A stretch of DNA of 64,000 nucleotides from Pseudomonas monsensis (GCF_014268495.2 NZ_CP077087.1:1739501-1803500), one strand, 5' to 3'; shown: positions 47,637 to 56,717, numbered from the stretch's first letter. Program-made: numbers and translations. The notes: generated by a model from the letters alone, not told the origin.

Positions 47637-48929
47637 TTACCAAAGGGCAACGCTATAGCTCACCAGCAAACGCACTTCGTCTGCATCGCGAGCGGAGTAG
47701 TTGGAGCGGTAGGTGGCATTCCTCAAACGCACGGCGACATCCTTCAAGGCGCCGCTTTGTACAACGTATTTGATCTCGGTATTGCGCTCCCACTCTTTGC
47801 CTTCTTCGCCGTTCTTGAGCTTGATGTTGTCACCGCTCAGGTAACGACTCATGAAACTCAGGCCAGGAATGCCGAGTTTGGCGAAGTCAAAGTCGTAGCG
47901 CGCTTGCCAGGAGCGTTCTTCAGCGCCGGCGAAGTCGTTGATCTGCACGAAGTTGACCAGGTACGGGTCGCTGCCATCGACATACGGGAAAGCGCTGTCG
48001 CCGGACATGTGCTGGTAGCCGGCGCTGAATTTGTGGCCACTCAGGGCGTAGCTGACCAGACCGTTGAGCGAGCGGTTGTCGATCTTGCCGCCACGGGCCG
48101 CGCCCTGATCATCGCTGACCGCAAAGCGCAGGTCGGTGGCAAACGTACCGGGGCCCATCGGACGCGAGGCGACCAGGCCGAAGAAGTGCTGGTTGTAGAC
48201 TTCGTCGAGTTGGGCGAAGTGGTAACTGCCGGTGATCTTGTCGGTGAACTTGTAATCGACGCCGCCAAAATCGAAATGCTTGCCGACCGCAGTGCCGGCG
48301 AAGCGGCTGTTCTTGTTGTTGAGGGCAATGTCCTCGAAGTCGGTGCTGTCACGGTCCTTGGCTTTTTCCAGGCGGCCACCGGTGAACGTCAGGTTCTTGA
48401 TTTCTTTAGAGGTCAGCAGGCCGCCTTCAAAGGTCTGCGGCAGGATGCGCCCGTCGTTCGGCTTGAGGATCGGCAGCTCAGGAATCAGGCTGCCGACTTT
48501 CAGTTCAGTGGCAGAGATTTTCATTTTCCCGGTCAGGCCGACCTTGGAGTATTCGTTGGCGGCGCGCCCGTCATCGTGGGTCGGCAGCAGGCCGGTGCCG
48601 GTGCGGTCAGGGCTCGAATCGAGTTTGACGCCCAGCATGCCCAACGCATCGACACCGAACCCCACAGTGCCGTCGGTGTAACCCGACTGCAGGTTGAGCA
48701 TGAACCCTTGTGCCCATTCATCCCGCTTGCTTTGCTGGGCACTGGTGCCGTCGCGAAAGTCGCGGTTGAAGTACATGTTGCGGGTTTCGAAAGTGGCGGA
48801 ACTGTCTTCGATAAAGTCGGCGTAGCTCAGCGGCGAAAAACCGGCGAGGGCGGCGGCACTGGCGAGGGTGGCGTGGCTGAAGCGGGAAGGGCGAACAGGC
48901 GTGGACGCCTGAGGCTGCACGGACTGCAT
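47637..48929 (-). CDS. opdH: OprD-family outer-membrane porin, tricarboxylate-specific (OpdH-like)
   Basis: A 430-residue porin. Signal sequence ends near SPLSYA, after which DFIEDSSATFETRNMYFNRDFRDG opens the mature barrel with the OprD-family N-terminus. Alternating beta strands and aromatic girdle residues follow, ending in VRLLVSYSVALW with a C-terminal aromatic, as outer-membrane proteins require. It is next to tctCBA and divergent from tctDE, the arrangement of P. aeruginosa OpdH, which takes up cis-aconitate/tricarboxylates. The specificity is inferred from that context. Confidence 0.88.
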   Translation of the reverse strand: MQSVQPQASTPVRPSRFSHATLASAAALAGFSPLSYADFIEDSSATFETRNMYFNRDFRDGTSAQQSKRDEWAQGFMLNLQSGYTDGTVGFGVDALGMLGVKLDSSPDRTGTGLLPTHDDGRAANEYSKVGLTGKMKISATELKVGSLIPELPILKPNDGRILPQTFEGGLLTSKEIKNLTFTGGRLEKAKDRDSTDFEDIALNNKNSRFAGTAVGKHFDFGGVDYKFTDKITGSYHFAQLDEVYNQHFFGLVASRPMGPGTFATDLRFAVSDDQGAARGGKIDNRSLNGLVSYALSGHKFSAGYQHMSGDSAFPYVDGSDPYLVNFVQINDFAGAEERSWQARYDFDFAKLGIPGLSFMSRYLSGDNIKLKNGEEGKEWERNTEIKYVVQSGALKDVAVRLRNATYRSNYSARDADEVRLLVSYSVALW

Positions 48930-48943
48930 GCGGGTGTACTCCG

Positions 48944-48958
48944 TTTATTGTTCTTATT
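48944..48958 (-). promoter_or_regulatory. Hfq/Crc-type A-rich motif in the opdH leader
   Basis: The minus strand reads AATAAGAACAATAAA immediately before the CGGAG ribosome site of opdH. It contains three overlapping exact matches to AANAANAA and is a longer site than the one before tctC. Confidence 0.62.
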
Positions 48959-49165
48959 GGTCGAAAACGCTTCGAGGCGTTTTTCTTTGCGCTGTGTGGC
49001 ATCAGCGACGGCAGTCGGGACTGTCCGTAGCACGACTCTAACGGGCTAACCTTTCACTAACCTTTCAGCTGGCTTTCACGGTTTTCGGGCTTCACAGCTG
49101 CGGTGGCGGCTGTAAACTCCGCGGCAAAGCGTGGCGTCGGCCATCCCTGAACGAGGTAAAAAACC

Positions 49166-49837
49166 ATGCGTGTTCTGCTCGTCGAAGACCATCTGCAACT
49201 GGCCGAAAGTGTCGCTCAGGCGCTCAAGAGCACCGGTCTGACCGTGGATGTGTTGCACGATGGCGTGGCCGCCGATCTGGCGCTGGGCAGCGAGGAATAC
49301 GCGGTCGCGATCCTTGATGTCGGCCTGCCACGCATGGATGGTTTTGAAGTGCTGGCGCGTTTGCGGGCACGCGGGAAAAATCTGCCGGTGCTGATGCTGA
49401 CGGCGCGCAGCGATGTGAAGGATCGCGTGCACGGGTTGAATCTAGGCGCTGACGATTACCTGGCCAAACCGTTCGAACTGACGGAACTGGAAGCGCGGGT
49501 CAAAGCCCTGTTGCGGCGCAGTGTGCTCGGCGGCGAGCGGCAACAGCGCTGCGGTGTGCTGGCCTATGACCTCGACACCCGGCGGTTCACCCTCGGCGAG
49601 GAGTTGCTCACGCTGACCTCCCGCGAGCAGGCCGTGCTGGAGGCCCTGATCGCCCGGCCGGGCAGGGTGATGAGCAAGGAACAATTGGCCGCGCAGGTGT
49701 TTGGCCTTGATGAAGAGGCCAGCCCCGATGCCATCGAAATCTACGTGCACCGGTTGCGCAAGAAACTCGACGGCCAACCGGTGGCTATCGTGACCTTCCG
49801 TGGCCTTGGCTACTTGCTGGAAAGCCGCGATGCATAA
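49166..49837 (+). CDS. tctD: Two-component response regulator TctD
   Basis: A 223-residue OmpR/PhoB-type regulator. The receiver domain is at 1-115, with phospho-acceptor Asp51 in AILDVGLPRMDGF and conserved Lys in DYLAKPFE. A winged-helix DNA-binding domain covers about 125-223 (TLTSREQAVLEALIARPGRVMSKEQL; IEIYVHRLRKKL). It is divergent from opdH-tctCBA and should activate them in response to tricarboxylates. The stop overlaps the tctE start by 8 bases. Confidence 0.93.
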   Translation: MRVLLVEDHLQLAESVAQALKSTGLTVDVLHDGVAADLALGSEEYAVAILDVGLPRMDGFEVLARLRARGKNLPVLMLTARSDVKDRVHGLNLGADDYLAKPFELTELEARVKALLRRSVLGGERQQRCGVLAYDLDTRRFTLGEELLTLTSREQAVLEALIARPGRVMSKEQLAAQVFGLDEEASPDAIEIYVHRLRKKLDGQPVAIVTFRGLGYLLESRDA

Positions 49838-51215
49838 GCCCAGCAGCCTGCGCTGGCGGTTACTGTGGAACCTTGCGTTGCTGCTGGTGGTGCTGATGCT
49901 CGCCAGCGGCTTGAGTGCTTACTGGAATGGTCGCGAAGCCGCCGACACAGCGTATGACCGCACATTGCTGGCTTCGGCGCGCACTATCGCGGCGGGCTTG
50001 TCGCAACGCGACGGCACCCTGAGTGCCGATGTGCCTTACGTGGCGCTCGACACGTTTGCTTACGACAGCGCCGGGCGGATTTACTACCAGGTCAATGACA
50101 TCCATCAGAAGCTGATTTCCGGTTATGAAAACCTGCCAGGCCCGCCGCCCGGCACCCCCAGAACCGATGATTATCCGGCTCTGGCGCGCTTCTACAACGC
50201 GACCTACCGCGGACAGAACGTGCGTGTGGTCAGCCTGTTGAAAGCGGTCACCGAGCCGAACATGAACGGCATGGCGGAAATCCGCGTGGCCGAAACCGAC
50301 GAAGCCCGGGTCAGCATGGCCCGCAGTCTGGCGGCCGACACTTTGTTGCGCCTGGGCATGCTGGCGATCGGTGCGTTGCTGTTGGTGTGGTTTGCGGTCA
50401 GTGCCGCGTTGCGTCCACTGGAGCGTTTGCGCACCGCGGTGGAGGAGCGCCAACCCGACGATTTGCGTCCGCTGCCATTGGTGGAAGTGCAGCATGAACT
50501 GTGGCCGCTGGTGCGCGGCCTCAATCATTTCACCGAGCGCCTGCGGGGCCAGTTCGAACGGCAGGCGCAGTTTATCGCCGATGCCGCCCACGAATTGCGC
50601 ACGCCGCTGGCGGCGTTGAAGGCGCGGCTGGAACTGGGCCTGCGCTCGAGTGATCCGCAAACCTGGCACAGCACGCTGGAGTCGTCAGCGCAAAGCACTG
50701 ACCGTCTGACCCATCTGGCCAATCAATTGCTGTCGCTGGCGCGGGTCGAAAACGGCGCGCGGGCGATTGCCGAGGGCGGTGCGCAGTTGCTCGATCTGAG
50801 CCAGTTGGCCCGCGAGTTGGGCATGGCCATGGCACCGCTGGCGCACAAACGCGGGGTGGCGCTGGCGCTGGAAGCGGATGAACCGGTGTGGCTGCGCGGT
50901 GAGCCGACGCTGCTTAATGAATTGCTGAGCAATCTGGTGGACAACGCACTGGCCCACACGCCGCCGGGCGGTAATGTGATTTTGCGGGTGACGGCGCCAG
51001 CGGTGCTTGAGGTCGAGGATGACGGACCGGGGATCCCGCTGCAGGAGCGCGATCGAGTGTTCGAGCGCTTCTACCGGCGCAATCAGCAGGTGGCCGGTTC
51101 AGGGCTGGGGCTGGCGATTGTCGGGGAAATCTGTCGCGCGCACCTGGCGCAGATCACGTTGCATGATGGCGAACAGGCGGGGCTTAAAGTGCGGGTCAGT
51201 TTTATTGCCGGCTGA
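49830..51215 (+). CDS. tctE: Sensor histidine kinase TctE
   Basis: A 461-residue membrane histidine kinase. TM1 is about 10-29 (WRLLWNLALLLVVLMLASGLSAYW). A periplasmic sensor of roughly 140 residues follows, then TM2 near 170-190 (LGMLAIGALLLVWFAVSAAL). The H-box FIADAAHELRTPLAALKARLE has phospho-acceptor His254. The ATPase domain has the N-box NELLSNLVDNALAHT and the G-boxes VEDDGPGIP and GSGLGLAIV. It starts inside the last codons of tctD. It senses tricarboxylates, probably with TctC. Confidence 0.93.
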   Translation: MHKPSSLRWRLLWNLALLLVVLMLASGLSAYWNGREAADTAYDRTLLASARTIAAGLSQRDGTLSADVPYVALDTFAYDSAGRIYYQVNDIHQKLISGYENLPGPPPGTPRTDDYPALARFYNATYRGQNVRVVSLLKAVTEPNMNGMAEIRVAETDEARVSMARSLAADTLLRLGMLAIGALLLVWFAVSAALRPLERLRTAVEERQPDDLRPLPLVEVQHELWPLVRGLNHFTERLRGQFERQAQFIADAAHELRTPLAALKARLELGLRSSDPQTWHSTLESSAQSTDRLTHLANQLLSLARVENGARAIAEGGAQLLDLSQLARELGMAMAPLAHKRGVALALEADEPVWLRGEPTLLNELLSNLVDNALAHTPPGGNVILRVTAPAVLEVEDDGPGIPLQERDRVFERFYRRNQQVAGSGLGLAIVGEICRAHLAQITLHDGEQAGLKVRVSFIAG

Positions 51216-51238
51216 GTTGCCGTGGTTTGTCATGACTT

Positions 51239-51308
51239 CTTCGCGAGCCAGCCGGCTCCCACAGACGAATGCTGTCTCCTGTGGGAGCGGTTTGCTTGCG
51301 AACGGGGC
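51239..51308. repeat. REP inverted pair (degenerate)
   Basis: Facing REP-like arms tcttcgcgagccagccggct and gtgggagcggtttgcttgcg. They lie between the convergent tctE and HDOD genes. Confidence 0.7.
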
Positions 51309-51322
51309 GTCTCGGTTGCGGA

Positions 51323-52144
51323 TCAGTAAAACATCGTCCGCGATTCTTCCAGATCCGCGCACAGCGCCTCGTTCTCCGGATCAATCCCCAACTTGCGAAA
51401 TGCCGGAACGCTGAGCGGATCAATCCGCCCAAACGGATGGTCGGTGTCCTTGTGGCAGTACAGGCTCGCCACTTGCACCAGATCGACATAGTCGATGGTC
51501 GTCGAATCGCGTTTGAAGTCCTGATAGCGCCCCGGCAATTCCACCAGCCGTTCCGGAAACTCCCAGACACGCAGCAACTTGTCGCCCAGCAGCGGGTGAA
51601 TGTGATCAATCACATGGTTGAGGCTGACAGGATCTGACAGCAGTTCGTAATGGTCTTCGGCGTAGGTGAGAATCGGCAGTACGCCGATCTGATGCACCAG
51701 CCCGCCCAACGCGGCCTGATCGGGCTTGAGCTGGGTGTAGCGCCGACACAGCGCGTAGCTGACACCGGCGATCTCCAGACTCTTGCGCCAGACTTCACGC
51801 ATCTTCTGTTCAACCACCTCAGAGCGGGCGTGGAAGATTTGCTCCATCACCAGCCCGATTGCCAGGTTGCTGCTGTAGTTGATACCCAGGCGGGTAATGG
51901 CGGTGTGCAGGTCGGTGACTTCCTGTGCGGCCCGCAGCAGGGGGCTGTTGACCACTTTGATCAGGCGCGCCGACAGCGCCGTGTCTCGGCCGATCACTTT
52001 GCTCAGGTCGCTGACGCTGATTTCCGGGTCTTCAGCGGCCTTGCGAATCTGCAGGGCCACTTCCGGCAACGTTGGCAGAACCAGGTCATCGTTATCGATG
52101 GCCTCAACCAAATCCTGTTGGACCTTTTCCGCCAGTTCGCTCAT
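51323..52144 (-). CDS. HDOD domain signalling protein
   Basis: A 273-residue soluble protein. The HDOD domain runs from about 20 to 215 with the classic opening LPTLPEVALQIRKAAEDPEISVSDLSKVIGRDTALSARLIKVVNSPL. It keeps only traces of the HD phosphohydrolase motif, as usual. HDOD proteins act in regulation (c-di-GMP, motility, stress) rather than catalysis. It lies 36 bases downstream of ygfZ on the same strand. The specific pathway is not visible. Confidence 0.9.
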   Translation of the reverse strand: MSELAEKVQQDLVEAIDNDDLVLPTLPEVALQIRKAAEDPEISVSDLSKVIGRDTALSARLIKVVNSPLLRAAQEVTDLHTAITRLGINYSSNLAIGLVMEQIFHARSEVVEQKMREVWRKSLEIAGVSYALCRRYTQLKPDQAALGGLVHQIGVLPILTYAEDHYELLSDPVSLNHVIDHIHPLLGDKLLRVWEFPERLVELPGRYQDFKRDSTTIDYVDLVQVASLYCHKDTDHPFGRIDPLSVPAFRKLGIDPENEALCADLEESRTMFY

Positions 52145-52180
52145 TTAGACTCTCTAGGGTGTTGCAACCAAACGCTGCGA

Positions 52181-53122
52181 TCAGCGCTGGATTTCGCGGT
52201 CGCGATCCAGTTCGTAGGGCAAATCGAGCAAATGCAGGGCGGGCCCTTCGAGGCTGCCCACATGCAGGTCGCCCGCTTCGGCAGATTCGGCCTGCAGCAC
52301 CGCCAGTAGTTCAATGTTTTGCCCGGCGTGGGCAGCCAGCACCACTTCACCGATGGAGCTGTTGTGGCTCGGTGCGAACAGCGGGGTGCCAGGCTCTGGC
52401 AATTGGGCAGTGTCGAGGCTCAGTCGATACAGACGGCGCTTGAGTTTGCCCAGGTACTGCATGCGCGCGACGATTTCCTGGCCGGTGTAGCAGCCTTTCT
52501 TGAAACTTACGCCGCCGACGGCTTGCAGGTTGAGCATTTGCGGGATGAACAGCTCGCGGGTGGTCGACATGACCTGGCCGATACCGGCGCGGATCTGGCC
52601 CAGCAGCCATTGATTCAGCCCGGCTTCGGGCAGGGCTGCGGCCAGTCTGGCTTTGCTCGCATCGGCCTGATCGGCCGGCGCCCAGAGTTCGGCGCGCTGC
52701 GGCGAGACGCGAATGGCGATCAATCCTTCGTTGCGCACGACGCTGTCGGTTTCGGCTGGCAGATCGAGGCCGAGGCTGGTCAGGGCGGTATCGCCATGCT
52801 CCAGGCCAAAGCGCACCCAGGCCGTGCTTTCGTCGGTGAGTTTCGATTTGGAGAACACCGCGTACTTTTTCAGGTCCGCCAGTTGCGGCTCCAGCAGCTC
52901 GCTGGCCATCGCCAGCACCACGCCGTCACCTTCGAGCAGGATGCGGAAGCTCGACTGCATCCGGCCTTTCTGCGTGCAGCGGGCGCCGAGGCTGGCCCGG
53001 GTGTCGCTCAGGTAATTGATATTGCAGGTCAGTTGGCCTTGCAGGAATTTTCCGGCATCCGCGCCGCGAACCGCGAGAACGCCTTCATGAGACAGGGTGC
53101 AGAAAAAAGCAGAATCGGCCAT
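52181..53122 (-). CDS. ygfZ: tRNA-modifying/iron-sulfur protein YgfZ (GcvT-like, folate-binding)
   Basis: A 313-residue folate-binding protein of the GcvT/YgfZ family. The hallmark KGCYTGQEIVARMQYLGKLKR contains the conserved reactive cysteine of the K-G-C-Y-T-G-Q-E box. The N-terminal part has VLAVRGADAGKFLQGQLTCNI. YgfZ supports repair or assembly of certain Fe-S enzymes such as MiaB. It is divergent from sdhE, an arrangement also seen in P. aeruginosa. Confidence 0.92.
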   Translation of the reverse strand: MADSAFFCTLSHEGVLAVRGADAGKFLQGQLTCNINYLSDTRASLGARCTQKGRMQSSFRILLEGDGVVLAMASELLEPQLADLKKYAVFSKSKLTDESTAWVRFGLEHGDTALTSLGLDLPAETDSVVRNEGLIAIRVSPQRAELWAPADQADASKARLAAALPEAGLNQWLLGQIRAGIGQVMSTTRELFIPQMLNLQAVGGVSFKKGCYTGQEIVARMQYLGKLKRRLYRLSLDTAQLPEPGTPLFAPSHNSSIGEVVLAAHAGQNIELLAVLQAESAEAGDLHVGSLEGPALHLLDLPYELDRDREIQR

Positions 53123-53272
53123 GGGTCATCGCAGGGTAAATAGACTGGGGCACATCATAAGGGCGCGTTGTTGAAATGGGTAGTTGATAAAGGATCGGTG
53201 GTGCCCGACCAAAGCCGACTGTGCGGCCCGCGCCGGGCCTGTATACTTGCCGGCAAATTTGAGGAGGGCCCC

Positions 53273-53527
53273 ATGGTCGAACAAGTTGAACTGAATCGCC
53301 TCTTTTGGCACAGCCGCCGCGGCATGCTTGAGCTAGACGTGTTGCTGGTGCCGTTCGTGAAAGAGGTTTATGCCGATCTGAACGAGGTCGATCGCGCATT
53401 GTACGTTCGCCTGCTGGAGTGTGAGGATCAGGACATGTTCGGCTGGTTCATGGAGCGCAGCGAGTCTGAAGATCCTGAGCTGCAGCGCATGGTTCGCATG
53501 ATTCTGGACCGTGTTCAGCCCAAGTAA
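53273..53527 (+). CDS. sdhE: FAD assembly factor SdhE (YgfY)
   Basis: An 84-residue helical protein with the conserved RRGMLELD motif (RGxxELD) that SdhE uses to flavinylate succinate dehydrogenase SdhA. NRLFWHSRRG and the acidic LLECEDQDMFGWFM are also typical. A GAGGAGGG ribosome site precedes the ATG. ygfX overlaps its 3' end by 17 bases, the usual sdhE-ygfX operon. Confidence 0.94.
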   Translation: MVEQVELNRLFWHSRRGMLELDVLLVPFVKEVYADLNEVDRALYVRLLECEDQDMFGWFMERSESEDPELQRMVRMILDRVQPK

Positions 53528-53963
53528 CTCGTTCGAATGCCGCTGGCATGCCTCAAGGCAGTTGCTGGCGGTGTATCTGTTGGCCCAGGCGTTCGCACTG
53601 GGTGCCTTGTTTCTGCTTTCGATTCCGCTCTGGGCCAGTGTGCTCGGGGCTTTCGCCTGTCTTGCGCACGCTTTTCGGGTACTGCCAAGGCAGATTCTGC
53701 TGAGCCATCCAAGGGCGTTTCGAGGGTTGCGTCGGGATGCCGATGGCTGGCAACTGTGGAATCAGGCCGATGGCTGGCAGGCTGTCCAACTGCGCCCGGA
53801 CAGCCTGGCGCTGCCACTGATCGTGGTGCTGCGCTTTCGTTTGCGTGGGGAATGGCGGGTCAGATCGGTCTGCGTACCGCGTGACTCGCAGGCGGCGGAC
53901 TTGCACCGACGCCTGCGGGTCCGGCTCAAGTTCAGCCGACGTAGGTGGGCGGCACCAGAATAG
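53511..53963 (+). CDS. ygfX: YgfX-type membrane protein (CptA)
   Basis: A 150-residue protein with two hydrophobic segments (LLAVYLLAQAFALGALFLLSI and LWASVLGAFACLAHAFRVL) and a basic cytosolic tail (RLRVRLKFSRRRW). This matches the YgfX/CptA family encoded after SdhE. In E. coli YgfX has been described as a toxin-like inhibitor of cytoskeletal proteins, which is disputed. The start is GTG at 53511, inside sdhE. Its 3' end overlaps the convergent nadB gene by 32 bases. Confidence 0.85.
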   Translation: MFSPSNSFECRWHASRQLLAVYLLAQAFALGALFLLSIPLWASVLGAFACLAHAFRVLPRQILLSHPRAFRGLRRDADGWQLWNQADGWQAVQLRPDSLALPLIVVLRFRLRGEWRVRSVCVPRDSQAADLHRRLRVRLKFSRRRWAAPE

Positions 53964-55548
53964 TGTCGAGCGCCTCGGGCAGCAGGTCGGGATAGTCGAG
54001 GGTGTAATGCAGGCCGCGACTTTCCTTGCGCTCCATCGCTGAGCTGATCATCAGTTCGGCGACCTGGGCCAGGTTGCGCAGCTCGATCAGGTCGCGGCTG
54101 ACTTTGTAATTGCTGTAGAACTCGTCGATTTCGTCCAGCAGCAGGCGCACACGGTGCTGAGCCCGTTGCAGGCGCTTGTTGGTGCGCACGATACCGACGT
54201 AGTCCCACATGAACCGCCGCAATTCGTCCCAGTTGTGCGCGATGATCACGTCCTCATCCGAATCGGTCACCTGGCTGGCGTCCCACGCGGGCAGGGCGCT
54301 TGGCGCGGCGACATCATCCAGTTGCGCAACGATGTCGGCTGCAGCCGAGCGCGCATACACGAAACATTCGAGCAGCGAGTTGCTGGCCATGCGGTTGGCG
54401 CCGTGCAAACCGGTGAAGCTGGTTTCGCCAATGGCGTACAGGCCCGTTACGTCGGTGCGGCCATTCTGGTCGACCATCACCCCGCCGCAGGTGTAGTGCG
54501 CGGCGGGTACGACGGGGATCGGCTGCTTCGTCATGTCGATGCCGAAGCCGAGGCAGCGCTCGTAGACGGTCGGGAAGTGGCTCTTGATGAAGGCCTCGGG
54601 CTTGTGGCTGATGTCGAGGTAGACGCAGTCGATACCCAGGCGCTTCATTTCATGGTCGATGGCCCGGGCGACGATGTCCCGTGGAGCCAGCTCGGCACGC
54701 TTGTCGAAGCGGTGCATGAAGCGCTCGCCGTTCGGTAATTTCAAATGCGCGCCTTCGCCACGCAAGGCCTCGGTGATCAGAAAACTCTTGGCCTGCGGGT
54801 GATACAGGCAGGTGGGGTGGAACTGGTTGAATTCCAGGTTCGCCACCCGGCAGCCGGAACGCCAGGCCATGGCAATGCCATCCCCGCAGGCGCCATCGGG
54901 GTTGCTGGTATAGAGGTAGACCTTGGCGGCGCCCCCCGAGGCGAGGATCACGAAACGGGCGCCGTAGGTATCGACCTCGCCGGTGGCCCGGTTGAGCACG
55001 TAGGCACCCAGGCAACGGTCGCCATCCAGTCCCAGACGGCGCTTGGTGATCAGATCGACGGCAACCCGCTGCTCGAGCAATTCGATGTTGGAACGTTCCC
55101 TCGCCTGGGCCAGCAGGGTTTTGAAAATGGCTGCACCGGTCGCGTCGGCCGCGTGGATGATGCGCCGATGGCTGTGGCCGCCTTCGCGGGTCAGGTGGAA
55201 TTCGAATCCGCCGTCTTCGGTGCCGGACTGTTCATCGCGGGTGAACGGCACGCCTTGGTCGATCAGCCACTGGATCGCTTCACGGCTGTGCTCGACAGTG
55301 AACCGGACGGCGTCTTCATGGCACAGACCGCCGCCGGCATTGAGGGTGTCATCAACGTGGGATTCGACAGTATCGGTATCGTCGAGCACGGCGGCGACGC
55401 CGCCCTGGGCCCAATAGGTTGAACCGTTGGCGAGATCGCCCTTGCTCAATACGGCAATGCGCAAATGACCCGGCAGGGTCAGCGCGAGACTCAAACCGGC
55501 AGCACCGCTGCCAATGACCAGAACATCGTGTTGGAACTGTTGGCTCAT
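53932..55548 (-). CDS. nadB: L-aspartate oxidase
   Basis: A 538-residue flavoenzyme that oxidises aspartate to iminoaspartate, the first step of NAD synthesis. The FAD dinucleotide motif is DVLVIGSGAAGLSLAL at the N-terminus. Family motifs are STYWAQGGVAAVLDD, GEGAHLKLPNGERFM, IPVVPAAHYTCGGVMVD and GLHGANRMASNSLLECFVYARSAA. The start at 55548 (MSQQFQHDVL) is the usual one. It is divergent from algU, with about 0.56 kb between them. Confidence 0.95.
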   Translation of the reverse strand: MSQQFQHDVLVIGSGAAGLSLALTLPGHLRIAVLSKGDLANGSTYWAQGGVAAVLDDTDTVESHVDDTLNAGGGLCHEDAVRFTVEHSREAIQWLIDQGVPFTRDEQSGTEDGGFEFHLTREGGHSHRRIIHAADATGAAIFKTLLAQARERSNIELLEQRVAVDLITKRRLGLDGDRCLGAYVLNRATGEVDTYGARFVILASGGAAKVYLYTSNPDGACGDGIAMAWRSGCRVANLEFNQFHPTCLYHPQAKSFLITEALRGEGAHLKLPNGERFMHRFDKRAELAPRDIVARAIDHEMKRLGIDCVYLDISHKPEAFIKSHFPTVYERCLGFGIDMTKQPIPVVPAAHYTCGGVMVDQNGRTDVTGLYAIGETSFTGLHGANRMASNSLLECFVYARSAAADIVAQLDDVAAPSALPAWDASQVTDSDEDVIIAHNWDELRRFMWDYVGIVRTNKRLQRAQHRVRLLLDEIDEFYSNYKVSRDLIELRNLAQVAELMISSAMERKESRGLHYTLDYPDLLPEALDTILVPPTYVG

Positions 55549-55826
55549 TTCAGGATTCCGCTCAAAGCGACCCGGATCGGGGTTGGCGCAAGACAGCTGG
55601 GTCGGCGAGTCAAGGCAGCCACACAGCCCACTAGTATATAGAGGGGTGGGGCGGCACAATAGCCGCGCCGATATGGCATTGTGAAACTACTGTGACGAAA
55701 AAAGCCGGGTGCTTCGTCGGAAGTTTTTTTCGCCGGGTTCGCGAAAAGACGACTGTATCGGCGTTGAAACAGGATTTTTCAGCGCAGGGTTGCCCAATGT
55801 CGGATCGGTCCGGCTATAAATAATTG
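55549..55826. other. Upstream region of nadB
   Basis: The left half of the nadB-algU intergenic region. It should hold the nadB promoter. I see no gene and no REP here; the region is moderately AT-rich. Confidence 0.5.
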
Positions 55827-55854
55827 GAACTTTTGCCAAAGGCCCAAGATCAAT
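55827..55854 (+). promoter_or_regulatory. Upstream AlgU-type promoter of algU
   Basis: GAACTT (55827-55832), 17 bases, then TCAAT (55850-55854). The sequence ggaacttttgc...aa.gccc.ag repeats the distal promoter block at 56020, suggesting a duplicated autoregulatory promoter. The -10 part is weaker than in the proximal copy. Confidence 0.45.
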
Positions 55855-56019
55855 AGTCGGTGCCAGAAACAAGGGACGTGTCGGCTTCAGTGCGGAATCT
55901 GCAGTTAGATTCCTGCCGGCGAAACCGATGACAAGATTATTCGCGCAGCCGGTTTATCCCGAGCTGCGTTTTTCGTGCGTGCCAAATCAGAGCCCGCAGG
56001 AAACTTGCTTGGAGGGGGA

Positions 56020-56046
56020 GAACTTTTGCGAAAAGCCCGAGTCTAT
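56020..56046 (+). promoter_or_regulatory. Proximal AlgU-type promoter of algU
   Basis: GAACTT (56020-56025), 16 bases, then TCTAT (56042-56046). This fits the AlgU/sigma-E consensus (GAACTT-N16/17-TCtgA) and sits about 60 bases before the algU start, as in the autoregulated P. aeruginosa algU promoter. Confidence 0.75.
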
Positions 56047-56105
56047 GTTTGCAAGTCTGGTCGTTTAGTTGTGCAAGCCTCCTCCGGGCTTATCGAGGAG
56101 TGTTC

Positions 56106-56687
56106 ATGCTAACCCAGGAAGAGGATCAGCAGCTGGTCGAGCGCGTTCAGCGTGGCGACAAGCGAGCTTTCGATCTGCTGGTGCTGAAGTATCAGCACAA
56201 AATTCTCGGGTTGATCGTGCGTTTCGTGCACGACACCCATGAAGCCCAGGACGTGGCTCAGGAAGCCTTTATCAAGGCGTATCGAGCACTTGGAAACTTT
56301 CGCGGCGACAGTGCGTTTTATACGTGGCTGTACCGTATTGCCATTAACACGGCGAAGAATTACCTGGTTTCACGCGGCCGCCGGCCGCCGGATAGCGATG
56401 TCAGTTCCGAAGATGCAGAGTTCTACGATGGCGATCACGGCCTCAAGGATCTCGAATCACCAGAACGAGCACTGCTGCGGGATGAGATCGAAGGCACCGT
56501 CCATCGAACCATTCAGCAACTGCCAGAGGATTTGCGTACGGCTTTAACTTTACGTGAATTCGATGGTCTGAGTTACGAGGACATTGCGAGCGTCATGCAA
56601 TGCCCGGTGGGTACCGTGCGCTCCCGGATTTTCCGCGCTCGGGAGGCCATCGATAAAGCCCTGCAGCCGTTGTTGCAGGAAAACTGA
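56106..56687 (+). CDS. algU: RNA polymerase sigma factor AlgU (RpoE)
   Basis: A 193-residue ECF sigma factor for envelope stress and alginate control. Region 2 is DLLVLKYQHKILGLIVRFVHDTHEAQDVAQEAFIKAYRALGNFRGDSAFYTWLYRIAINTAKN; region 4 is LTLREFDGLSYEDIASVMQCPVGTVRSRIFRAREAI. The start MLTQEEDQQLVERVQ at 56106 is the known AlgU N-terminus. It heads algU-mucA-mucB-mucD and is held by MucA at the membrane until regulated proteolysis releases it. Confidence 0.97.
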   Translation: MLTQEEDQQLVERVQRGDKRAFDLLVLKYQHKILGLIVRFVHDTHEAQDVAQEAFIKAYRALGNFRGDSAFYTWLYRIAINTAKNYLVSRGRRPPDSDVSSEDAEFYDGDHGLKDLESPERALLRDEIEGTVHRTIQQLPEDLRTALTLREFDGLSYEDIASVMQCPVGTVRSRIFRAREAIDKALQPLLQEN

Positions 56688-56717
56688 GACAGCGGCGACA
56701 GCCAAGAGAGGAACGCC

